In this document: one piece after another, positions 1 to 6,313 of the stretch
Numbering within the stretch: the stretch's first letter is position 1
Layout: every line of letters starts with the position of its first letter
Assembly: GCA_017997515.1 (NCBI GenBank)
Contig: JAGOEY010000106.1
Coordinates: 1-6,459 of the forward strand
Direction: 5' to 3'
Origin: Burkholderiaceae bacterium
Lineage (GTDB): Bacteria; Pseudomonadota; Gammaproteobacteria; Burkholderiales; Burkholderiaceae
Length of the DNA stretch: 6,459 bases
Position numbers and translations under genes: made by a program
The notes under the pieces: model-generated
Database searches by the model: none
Told to the model about the DNA's origin: nothing
Seen by the model: the letters and a program-made list of their open reading frames with translations, nothing else

Positions 1-720
1 TGGAACGACATCCGGGTGCGCAAGGCCGCCAACCTGGCCATCGACCGTGAAGGCATGAAGTCGCTGATGGGCGGCATGATGGTGTCGGCCAAAGGTATGG
101 TGCCGCCCAACAGCCCCTGGTTCGGCAAGCCCAGTTTTGAGGTGAAGTACGACGTGCCCGCCGCCAAGGCACTGATGGCGCAGGCAGGCTTCTCGAAAGA
201 AAAGCCACTGAAGGTGCGGGCCATCATGTCGCCCTCGGGCTCGGGCCAGATGCAGCCGCAGCTGATGAACGAGCTGATCCAGCAGAACCTGGCCGAGATC
301 GGCATCCAGGTGGAGTTCGACACCCGTGACTGGAACGCCTTGCTGGCCAACTGGCGCGCCGGTGCCAAAGACCCGGGCACCAAGGGCGCCACCTCGACCA
401 ACAGCTCGTACTACAGCCAGGACCCGTTCACCGCACTGATCCGCCACCTGGACAGTGGCCTGGTGCCACCCAAGGGCACCAACTGGGGCTACTACCAGGA
501 CAAGGACATGGACGCGCTGTTTGACAGCATCCGCACCGAGTTCGACCCCAAGGTCCAGCTCACCGCCATCCAGAAGGCGCACGAGAAATACGTGAACGAC
601 GCGCTCTTCCTGTTCGTGGCGCATGACGTGGCACCCCGTGCGATGTCGAAGAAAGTCAAAGGCTTCGTGCCCGCGCAGAACTGGTTCCAGGACTTCACGA
701 CCATCTCGATGGACAAGTAA
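1..720 (+). CDS. ABC transporter substrate-binding protein, family 5 (peptide/nickel type), C-terminal part
   Basis: This is the periplasmic receptor that would capture the substrate and deliver it to the permeases encoded next. The frame is open from the first base and ends at TAA 718-720, giving 239 visible residues. Family members are usually about 500-540 residues, so roughly the last 45 percent is present and the signal peptide lies outside the window. The family signature RVRKAANLAIDRE (visible residues 5-17) matches the conserved 'vR.A.n.AIDr' segment of DppA/OppA/NikA-type proteins. It is followed by VPPNSPWF, an NLAEIGIQVEF segment typical of the return to lobe I, and the closing FQDFTTISMDK. 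The segment YYSQDPFTALIRHLDSG lies where many relatives carry residues near the ligand, but the ligand cannot be read from it. A 68-base gap with a strong hairpin separates it from the permease gene. Family assignment is firm; substrate is unknown (peptide, opine, amino-acid derivative or other small solute). Confidence 0.93.
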   Translation, partial: WNDIRVRKAANLAIDREGMKSLMGGMMVSAKGMVPPNSPWFGKPSFEVKYDVPAAKALMAQAGFSKEKPLKVRAIMSPSGSGQMQPQLMNELIQQNLAEIGIQVEFDTRDWNALLANWRAGAKDPGTKGATSTNSSYYSQDPFTALIRHLDSGLVPPKGTNWGYYQDKDMDALFDSIRTEFDPKVQLTAIQKAHEKYVNDALFLFVAHDVAPRAMSKKVKGFVPAQNWFQDFTTISMDK

Positions 721-758
721 GCCGGGTACCGGCCCGGTGCCACCACAACACCGGGCCG
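721..758 (+). promoter_or_regulatory. Intercistronic GC-rich stem-loop after the binding-protein gene
   Basis: Bases 730-739 (CGGCCCGGTG) and 749-758 (CACCGGGCCG) are perfect reverse complements, giving a 10-bp stem with a 9-base loop that starts 10 bases after the stop codon. A smaller hairpin, 721-725 with 729-733 (GCCGG/CCGGC), overlaps the foot of the larger one, so the two could compete. No T-run follows, so a full Rho-independent terminator is unlikely. In other binding-protein-dependent operons, hairpins at this position protect the upstream mRNA and allow more binding protein than membrane components. That role is inferred here. Partial termination is the alternative. Confidence 0.7.
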
Positions 759-776
759 CCTCCATTCCTTCCACGC

Positions 777-782
777 GGAAAG
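777..782 (+). promoter_or_regulatory. Ribosome binding site of the first permease gene
   Basis: GGAAAG lies 6 bases upstream of the ATG at 789, a reasonable Shine-Dalgarno match at good spacing. It supports 789 as the start. This junction is not a stop/start overlap, so the permease gene needs its own initiation site. Confidence 0.6.
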
Positions 783-788
783 CCCCCC

Positions 789-1736
789 ATGTTCACGTAC
801 CTGCTCAAGCGACTGCTCTACACCTTGCCGATTGCACTGGCCGTCACCGCGCTGTGTTTCTCGCTGGTCTATCTGGCACCGGGCGACCCGTTGTCGGCGG
901 TGCTGCCGTCCGATGCGTCGCAAGAAATCATCGACATCGTCAAGGCACAGTACGGGCTCGACCAACCACTGGTGGTGCAGTACTGGATGTGGCTGCGCAA
1001 CGCTGTGACGGGGGATCTGGGCCAGTCGATCAGCAGTGGCCGACCGGTGGCGGAAGAGATTGGCAAGGCCATTGGCAACTCACTGCTGCTGGCTGGTCTG
1101 GCGGCCACGCTGGCGTTTGCGGTGGGCATTTCGCTGGGCATTTTTGCGGGCTATCGCCAGGGCACGGCGGTGGACCGGGGCCTGTCGGCGCTGGCCATCG
1201 CCGGGGTGTCGATTCCCCACTACTGGCTGGGCATCGTGCTGGTGGCCATCTTCTCGGCGCGCCTGAACTGGCTGCCCGCGATGGGAGCGGGGCCCGAGGG
1301 TTCGGGCAACTGGAGCCTGGCGCAGGTGCCCTATGTGATCCTGCCGGTGCTGACGCTCGCAGCCATGCCCGCGGGCATTGTGATGCGCTCGGTGCGCGCG
1401 TTGGTGGCCGACACGCTGGGGCGTGATTTCATCGTGGGCCTCACAGCCAAGGGCATGGGGCGCGGGGCCATCTTTCGCCACCTGGCCAAAAACATTGCGC
1501 CCACCACACTCGCCGTGCTGGGGGTACAGCTGGGTTACCTGATGGCGGGCTCGATCCTGGTGGAAACCGTGTTTTCGTGGCCTGGCACCGGCCTGTTGCT
1601 CAACACCGCCATCCTGCAGCGCGACATCCCGCTGCTGCAGGGAACCATTTTTGTGCTGGCCATGTTCTTCGTAGGCCTGAACCTGCTGGTGGACATGCTG
1701 CAACCCCTGTTCGACCCCCGGATGAAACGCGTATGA
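789..1736 (+). CDS. ABC transporter permease, DppB/OppB type
   Basis: This is one half of the inner-membrane channel of a peptide-type ABC importer, 315 residues, the usual length for DppB-like proteins. It opens with a transmembrane helix (about residues 9-31) ending in the PGDPL motif (31-35). A periplasmic segment with YGLDQPLVVQY (55-65) and GDLGQS (75-80) follows, both family hallmarks. Further hydrophobic helices lie at about 98-122, 131-156, 183-200, 242-263 and 284-304. The cytoplasmic coupling loop (EAA-type), which docks on an ATPase, is at about 213-235 (DFIVGLTAKGMG then the RHLAKN segment). The C-terminus LFDPRMKRV is typical. The ATG at 789 has GGAAAG 6 bases upstream and gives the expected N-terminus. 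The stop overlaps the start of the next gene by ATGA. No missing elements were seen; substrate is not deducible from this subunit. Confidence 0.95.
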   Translation: MFTYLLKRLLYTLPIALAVTALCFSLVYLAPGDPLSAVLPSDASQEIIDIVKAQYGLDQPLVVQYWMWLRNAVTGDLGQSISSGRPVAEEIGKAIGNSLLLAGLAATLAFAVGISLGIFAGYRQGTAVDRGLSALAIAGVSIPHYWLGIVLVAIFSARLNWLPAMGAGPEGSGNWSLAQVPYVILPVLTLAAMPAGIVMRSVRALVADTLGRDFIVGLTAKGMGRGAIFRHLAKNIAPTTLAVLGVQLGYLMAGSILVETVFSWPGTGLLLNTAILQRDIPLLQGTIFVLAMFFVGLNLLVDMLQPLFDPRMKRV

Positions 1737-2629
1737 ACTCGATCGTCACCCCCCTCGCGGCCACCGCCGCCACGCTGCCGCCCATGGCCGCATCCCCCAG
1801 CTACTGGGCCGGTGTACGCAGCCGTCTGCTGCAAGACAAAGTCGCTGTGGTGTGTATGGTCATCCTGGTGCTGATCGTGCTGGGTGCACTGCTGGCACCC
1901 TGGATTGCACCACACGACCCCACCGTGGGCAGTGTGCTCAAACGCCTCAAACCCGTCGGCACACCGGGCCACCTGCTGGGCACCGACGAGCTGGGCCGCG
2001 ACATGCTGACACGCCTGCTGTTTGGCGGCCGCACGTCGCTGCTGATGGGCATGGCCCCGGTGGCCATGGCGCTGCTGATTGGCGGCACGCTGGGCATGGT
2101 GGCGGGCTTTCTGGGCGGGCGCGTCAACGCGGTCATCATGCGCAGCGTCGATGTGGTGTTTGCGTTCCCCTCGGTGCTGCTGGCCGTGGCCATTGCAGGT
2201 GCACTGGGTGCGGGTATTGGCAACACACTGCTGGCGCTGACCATCGTGCTGATCCCGCCGCTGGTGCGGGTGACGGAAAGCGCCACCACCCAGGTGCGCG
2301 CCATCGAGTTCATCGACGCGGCCCGTGCCAGCGGTGCTGGCAACGCCGTCATCATGCGGGTGCATGTACTCAGCAATGTGATCGGCCCGGTGCTGGTGTA
2401 TGCCACCAGCCTGCTGTCGGTGTCGATCATCATGGCCGCAGGTTTGTCGTTCATCGGCCTGGGTGCCAAACCGCCCACCGCCGAGTGGGGCCTGATGCTC
2501 AACACCCTGCGCAACGCGCTGTACAGCCAGCCGCTGCTGGCAGCCATGCCCGGCATGCTGATCTTTGCGGTTTCGCTGTGTTTCAACCTGCTGGCCGACG
2601 GCCTGCGCAGTGCGATGGAGGTCAAATGA
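1733..2629 (+). CDS. ABC transporter permease, DppC/OppC type
   Basis: This is the second half of the channel, 298 residues, pairing with the DppB-type subunit. A variable cytoplasmic N-terminus (1-35) leads into the first transmembrane helix (about 37-58). Next comes the diagnostic HLLGTDELGRD motif (80-90) with FGGRTSLLMG, and then the BPD transporter core with helices at about 105-127, 140-158, 163-178, 215-240 and 267-287. The EAA-type coupling loop is around 193-215 (FIDAARASGAGN, then RVHVLSN). LSFIGLGAKPP (238-248), AEWG (250-253) and FNLLADGLR (284-292) are all standard family landmarks. The frame is open further upstream to 1577. I chose ATG 1733 because it makes an ATGA overlap with the upstream stop and gives a normal-length N-terminus; the earlier start would put 52 codons inside the DppB-type gene. 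The Shine-Dalgarno is weak, so translational coupling is likely. Confidence 0.95.
   Translation: MNSIVTPLAATAATLPPMAASPSYWAGVRSRLLQDKVAVVCMVILVLIVLGALLAPWIAPHDPTVGSVLKRLKPVGTPGHLLGTDELGRDMLTRLLFGGRTSLLMGMAPVAMALLIGGTLGMVAGFLGGRVNAVIMRSVDVVFAFPSVLLAVAIAGALGAGIGNTLLALTIVLIPPLVRVTESATTQVRAIEFIDAARASGAGNAVIMRVHVLSNVIGPVLVYATSLLSVSIIMAAGLSFIGLGAKPPTAEWGLMLNTLRNALYSQPLLAAMPGMLIFAVSLCFNLLADGLRSAMEVK
2617..2621 (+). promoter_or_regulatory. Strong Shine-Dalgarno that sets the ATPase start at 2626
   Basis: GGAGG lies inside the end of the upstream permease gene, 4 bases before ATG 2626. Its frame extends open as far back as 1852, so this site plus the ATGA overlap is what decides the start. It is the best ribosome-binding match in the operon. 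Confidence 0.7.
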
Positions 2630-3687
2630 ACACGACCAAAACGACGACCGCACCCGAATTCATGGTCGATGTGGCAGGCCTGCGCAAGCAGTTCAAGGTG
2701 CGGCCCGAGAGCTTCACCGCCAAGCCAAAAGTCGTACACGCCGTGTCCGACATCTCGTTCAAGCTGGAGCCCGGTGTCACGCTGGGTATCGTCGGTGAGT
2801 CGGGCTGTGGCAAGTCCACCGTCGCGCGTTTGCTGATGGGGCTGATTGAGGCGGACGATGGCGATGTGCGTATTGCCGGGCTGCGGCTCAGCCAGCAGCC
2901 CGATGCACTCAAGGCGATGCGGCGCAAGGTGCAGATGGTGTTCCAGGACTCGTATGCGTCGCTGAACCCGCGTATGTCGATCGAAGCCTCCATCATGTTC
3001 GGCCCGGTGGTGCAGGGTGTGCCGCGTGATGCAGCGCGCCGCACCGCACACGATCTGCTGGCCCGCGTGGGCCTGGAGCCTGCACGTTTTGCCGGACGTT
3101 ACCCGCACGAGGTGTCGGGCGGTCAGCGCCAGCGCGTCAACATCGCCCGCGCCTTGGCGCTGCGGCCCGAGGTGGTGATTTTTGACGAGGCGGTTTCCGC
3201 GCTCGACAAGTCGGTCGAGATCCAGGTGCTCAACCTGCTGCAGGACCTGAAGACCGAGTTTGGCCTGACCTACCTGTTCATTTCGCACGACCTCAATGTG
3301 GTGCAGTACATCAGCGACCAGGTGCTGGTGATGTACCTGGGCAAGGTTGTCGAGATCGGCCCGGTACAGGACGTGTACGACCACCCGGCCCACCCCTACA
3401 CCCGCGCGCTGCTGGCCTCGATGCCCAGCATGGACCCGCGCAACCGTACGCGCGTGCCACCCATCGTGGGTGACCCACCCAGCCCGATCGACCCGCCATC
3501 GGGCTGCCGCTTTCGCACCCGTTGCCAACACGCCGCCGCGCTGTGCGCCGACAGCGAGCCCATGCTCGACGCTGCGGCTGGTGCCAGCAGCGCCGCACAC
3601 CGCGCCGCCTGCCACATGCTGGGCGCGGCACCCGGCAGCTGGCAACCGCTGGCATCTGCTGCACCCCTGTCTGGAGCCACCGCATGA
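2626..3687 (+). CDS. ABC transporter ATP-binding protein, DppF/OppF type
   Basis: This cytoplasmic ATPase powers the importer, 353 residues. Nucleotide-binding motifs are all present and in order: Walker [10 protein letters not shown] (57-65), Q-loop VFQD (105-108), signature VSGGQRQR (163-170), Walker B VVIFDE with catalytic Glu188, D-loop SALD (191-194), and switch His221 (SHDLNVV). After the ATPase core comes the oligopeptide-type C-terminal extension: HPYTRALLASMP (256-267), then Cys294, Cys300, Cys307 and Cys329. That cysteine set in Dpp/Opp ATPases has been reported to hold a [4Fe-4S] cluster. The segment after Walker B reads DEAVSALDKSV, where many relatives have DEPVSALDVSV; DEAVSALD also occurs in NikE-type ATPases, so this is variation and not damage. 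A 20-odd-residue Ala/Ser-rich tail follows the last Cys. Both ends overlap neighbours by ATGA. The DppF-type gene comes before the DppD-type gene, the reverse of the E. coli dpp order. Confidence 0.95.
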   Translation: MNTTKTTTAPEFMVDVAGLRKQFKVRPESFTAKPKVVHAVSDISFKLEPGVTLGIVGESGCGKSTVARLLMGLIEADDGDVRIAGLRLSQQPDALKAMRRKVQMVFQDSYASLNPRMSIEASIMFGPVVQGVPRDAARRTAHDLLARVGLEPARFAGRYPHEVSGGQRQRVNIARALALRPEVVIFDEAVSALDKSVEIQVLNLLQDLKTEFGLTYLFISHDLNVVQYISDQVLVMYLGKVVEIGPVQDVYDHPAHPYTRALLASMPSMDPRNRTRVPPIVGDPPSPIDPPSGCRFRTRCQHAAALCADSEPMLDAAAGASSAAHRAACHMLGAAPGSWQPLASAAPLSGATA

Positions 3688-4676
3688 ACACCACAGCACA
3701 AGCCTCTGTCGCCACTGCTCCGCTGGCATCGGTGCGCGACCTGAGCGTGCGTTTTCACACGGCACGCGGCGATGCACTGGCGGTCAACCAGGTCAGTTTC
3801 GACGTTCAACCCGGAGAAGTGCTGGGCCTGATCGGTGAATCGGGCTGCGGCAAAAGTGTGACCATGCGCGCGCTGATGAAACTGCTGCCGCCCGAGCGCA
3901 CCACCATCACCGGTGCCGTGCAGGTCGATGGCCGCGACGTGCTGGCCATGGACGAAGCCGCACTCGGGGCCTACCGCGGTGGCACCACCGCCATGGTGTT
4001 CCAGGACCCAGCGCTGGCGCTCGACCCGGTCTACACCATCGGCCAGCAGATTGGTGAAGCGGTGCGCCGCCACACCCGCTGCTCGCGGGCCGAGGCGCGC
4101 GACCGCGCCCAAGCGCTGCTGGAGCAAGTGAAGGTGCCATCGGCCCGCTCACGGCTGGGCAACTACCCGCACGAGATGTCCGGCGGCATGCGCCAGCGCG
4201 CAATGATTGCGCTGGCGCTGTCTTGTAACCCGAAGCTGGTGCTGGCCGACGAACCCACCACCGCACTCGACGCGACGGTGCAGATCCAGGTGCTGCTCAT
4301 CATCCGTGAACTGCAGCAGCGGCTGGGCATGGGTGCGGTATTTGTCACCCACGACCTGGGGGTGGCCGCCGAGATTTGTGACCGTATCGCGGTGATGTAT
4401 GCCGGGCGCATCGTCGAGACCGGAACGGCCGAGGAGGTGTTGCTGTACCCGCAACACCCCTACACCCAGGCACTGCTGGCGTCCACCATCCACGGCGCTA
4501 TGCGTGGCACACGTATCCAGGGCATTCCCGGTGCACCACCCGACCTGACACGCTTGCCTGCAGGCTGCGCTTTCCGCGAACGCTGCCCCCGCGCCATGGC
4601 TGCCTGCGCCAGCGAAATACCGGTGCTGCAAACCACCCAGCAAGGCCACGCAACTGCCTGCCTGGCCGTGGCATGA
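3684..4676 (+). CDS. ABC transporter ATP-binding protein, DppD/OppD type
   Basis: This is the partner ATPase, 330 residues, expected to form a heterodimer with the preceding one. Motifs: Walker [10 protein letters not shown] (51-59; the Val after Ser is normal for DppD-like proteins), Q-loop VFQD (105-108), signature MSGGMRQR (165-172, the Met-containing form typical of DppD/OppD), Walker B LVLADE with catalytic Glu190, TTALD D-loop (192-196), and switch His223 ([10 protein letters not shown]). The C-terminal extension has [10 protein letters not shown] (258-267) and Cys295, Cys301, Cys308 and Cys326, the spacing associated with an iron-sulfur site in relatives. ATG 3684 makes an ATGA overlap with the upstream stop and has GGAG (3673-3676) 7 bases before it. 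The frame is open upstream to 3522, but that stretch lies in the previous gene. The gene ends in a further ATGA overlap with the racemase-like gene. Both ATPases look catalytically complete. Confidence 0.95.
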   Translation: MNTTAQASVATAPLASVRDLSVRFHTARGDALAVNQVSFDVQPGEVLGLIGESGCGKSVTMRALMKLLPPERTTITGAVQVDGRDVLAMDEAALGAYRGGTTAMVFQDPALALDPVYTIGQQIGEAVRRHTRCSRAEARDRAQALLEQVKVPSARSRLGNYPHEMSGGMRQRAMIALALSCNPKLVLADEPTTALDATVQIQVLLIIRELQQRLGMGAVFVTHDLGVAAEICDRIAVMYAGRIVETGTAEEVLLYPQHPYTQALLASTIHGAMRGTRIQGIPGAPPDLTRLPAGCAFRERCPRAMAACASEIPVLQTTQQGHATACLAVA

Positions 4677-5395
4677 ATACGCGCCATCCTGGCCCGGCGA
4701 ACCTCCCTCAACCATTGCTGAATCCACCTCTTGTGAAGCCGTTGCGTATTGCCCTGCTCAACCCCAACACCAACACCGAGGCCACACGCCTGATGCTGGA
4801 GAGCGCCCAACGCGTATTGCCGCACTGGGCCCGTGTCGAAGGCCGCACCGCCCCACGGGGCACCCCGCTGATCACCAACAACGCGGCGCTTGATGCCGCG
4901 GCCCAAGTGGTTGCCACTTACGGTTGTGAAGTGGCGGCAGAAGGTTTTGATGTGGTGGTGGTGGCGGGGTTTGGCGACCCGGGTCTGCAGGTTTTGCGGG
5001 CACTGCTGCCGATTCCGGTGGTGGGTATTGCCGAGGCAGGTATCCGCGAGGCTGGCGCTGGTGGACGGCGTTATTCGATCGTCACCATCACCCACGACTT
5101 ACATGCCAGCCTGCAGCGCTCGGCGTTTGACTACGGCCATGGCAGCAACCTGGCCTCGATCCGTTTCACCCAGGGCGACCCGCTGCTGCTGGCCAACAAC
5201 GCCCAGGCGCTGGAGCTGGCCCTGCTGCACACCAGCCAACAAGCCATCACCCACGACGGTGCCCAGGCCATTGTGATTGGCGGCGGCCCCCTGGCGCGTG
5301 CGGCCAATGCGATTGCGCCACAGCTCAGCGTGCCGCTGATCGAGCCGGTTGCGGCTGCCATGCGGTGGGCCTGCCGGGGTGAGTTAGTCGAATAA
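4673..5395 (+). CDS. Asp/Glu/hydantoin racemase family protein lacking both catalytic cysteines
   Basis: This 240-residue cytoplasmic protein belongs to the Asp/Glu racemase superfamily, closest in motif style to hydantoin/allantoin racemases. Visible landmarks are LLNPNTNTEATRLML (28-42), the strand and turn VVVVAGFGDPGL (94-105), PVVGIAEAGIREA (115-127), RRYSIVTIT (132-140), AIVIGGGPLA (199-208) and IEPVAAAM (223-230). In active racemases the residues at positions 99 and 204 are the two cysteines that remove and return the alpha proton; here both are Gly (codons 4967-4969 and 5282-5284). The only cysteines, Cys85 and Cys234, lie elsewhere. The enzyme may therefore not be a classical racemase: a different reaction, as in the related arylmalonate decarboxylases, or a binding role are possible. 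The start at 4673 forms an ATGA overlap but has no clear Shine-Dalgarno and adds a Pro-rich stretch before the usual N-terminus; GTG 4733 is an alternative. Coupling to the transporter implies action on the imported compound. Confidence 0.85.
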   Translation: MNTRHPGPANLPQPLLNPPLVKPLRIALLNPNTNTEATRLMLESAQRVLPHWARVEGRTAPRGTPLITNNAALDAAAQVVATYGCEVAAEGFDVVVVAGFGDPGLQVLRALLPIPVVGIAEAGIREAGAGGRRYSIVTITHDLHASLQRSAFDYGHGSNLASIRFTQGDPLLLANNAQALELALLHTSQQAITHDGAQAIVIGGGPLARAANAIAPQLSVPLIEPVAAAMRWACRGELVE

Positions 5396-5452
5396 ATACA
5401 CCGGGGGGCTTGTGTGAAAATTGCCAATCGCAGGAAACCAGATTTTTCCCCC

Positions 5453-6295
5453 ATGCCCACTTCACCGACACCATCGTTCCTGACGCGGGTTCGCGAGAAC
5501 CTTGCCCAGTTCCATCCGATGGAGCGGCGTCTGGCCGAGTTTGTCATCGACTTCCCCGGTGACCTGGCCAGTTACTCCGCCACCGAACTGGCCACCTTGG
5601 CGGGTGTGTCGAACGCCACCGTCACACGCTTCATCAAACGCCTGGGCTATGAGCTGTACGAAGACGCACGCCGCCATGTGCGCGAGGAAAAAGAAACCGG
5701 CTCCCCTCTTTTTTTGACCAGCCGCAGCACGGGTGCCGAGAGCCATTTCGACGCCCACCTGGCCCACAGCCAGGACAACCTGCAGCGCACCATGGCGCGG
5801 CTCAACAAGGCCGAGGTGGATCGCATCGCCCGGGCGCTGCTGGGCGCACGCAAGGTCTGGGTCACCGGGTTTCGCTCGAGCCAGTCGTTCGCCAGCTACT
5901 TCCGCTGGCAGATCTTCCAGATCAAGGAAGACATCTTTGTGGTGCCCAACACCGGCGACACGCTGGGCCAGTACACCGCCAGCATGACACCACAGGACGT
6001 GGTGGTGGTGTTTGGCCTGCGCCGCCGCCCGGCTGGCCTGCGCGACATGGTGACGCAAATCGTCAAGTCCGGCGCCAAAGTGCTCTACATCACCGATGAA
6101 GAGGTGTCGCGGCACAGCGATGTGACATGGCACATCCACTGCCGCTGCACATCCGACAGCCCACTGGACGACCATGTAGCCGTCATCAGCATCTGCCACT
6201 TGCTGGCGTCGCGTGTGCTGGAGCTTGCAGGTCCGCTGGAACGTGAGCGGTTGACAGCAATTGAATCCAGCTACGACGCGTTGCACGAGTTGTAA
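5453..6295 (+). CDS. MurR/RpiR-family transcriptional regulator (HTH plus SIS domain)
   Basis: This is a predicted DNA-binding regulator of 280 residues, normal for the family. Residues about 10-85 form the RpiR-type helix-turn-helix domain, with YSATELATLAGVSNATVTRF (41-60) covering the recognition region and IKRLGYELYEDARR following. Residues about 127-257 form a SIS domain: VWVTGFRSSQSFASYF (135-150), DVVVVFGLRRRPAGLRDM (182-199) and GAKVLYITDEEVS (207-219). The usual Ser-rich sugar-phosphate loop is replaced by GLRRRP (188-193), which marks a subgroup whose ligand may not be a sugar phosphate. A GTG at 5414, 18 bases after the preceding stop and preceded by GGGGGG, would add 13 residues. 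I prefer ATG 5453 because the 13 extra codons have only about half G/C at third positions, unlike the genes around them, although 5453 lacks a good Shine-Dalgarno. The gene probably controls this operon, by inference from position only. Confidence 0.88.
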   Translation: MPTSPTPSFLTRVRENLAQFHPMERRLAEFVIDFPGDLASYSATELATLAGVSNATVTRFIKRLGYELYEDARRHVREEKETGSPLFLTSRSTGAESHFDAHLAHSQDNLQRTMARLNKAEVDRIARALLGARKVWVTGFRSSQSFASYFRWQIFQIKEDIFVVPNTGDTLGQYTASMTPQDVVVVFGLRRRPAGLRDMVTQIVKSGAKVLYITDEEVSRHSDVTWHIHCRCTSDSPLDDHVAVISICHLLASRVLELAGPLERERLTAIESSYDALHEL

Positions 6296-6313
6296 GAACG
6301 TGTTTACGATCTT

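Noticed and set aside
1801..3777. A long open frame on the - strand, about 658 codons, opposite the DppC-type permease and first ATPase genes
   Set aside because: High-GC coding DNA commonly leaves long open antisense frames. Its translation is rich in Arg, Ala and His without recognisable domains, and the + strand genes here are unmistakable.
4951..4968. GTG triplet run, similar to one at 6000-6010, considered as a possible repeat
   Set aside because: Both runs encode the Val-rich beta strands VVVV of unrelated folds. Codon preference for GTG explains the similarity.
5396..5452. A sigma-70 promoter for the regulator gene
   Set aside because: Candidate hexamers such as TTGTGT do not have a plausible -10 partner at acceptable spacing, so it is not listed.
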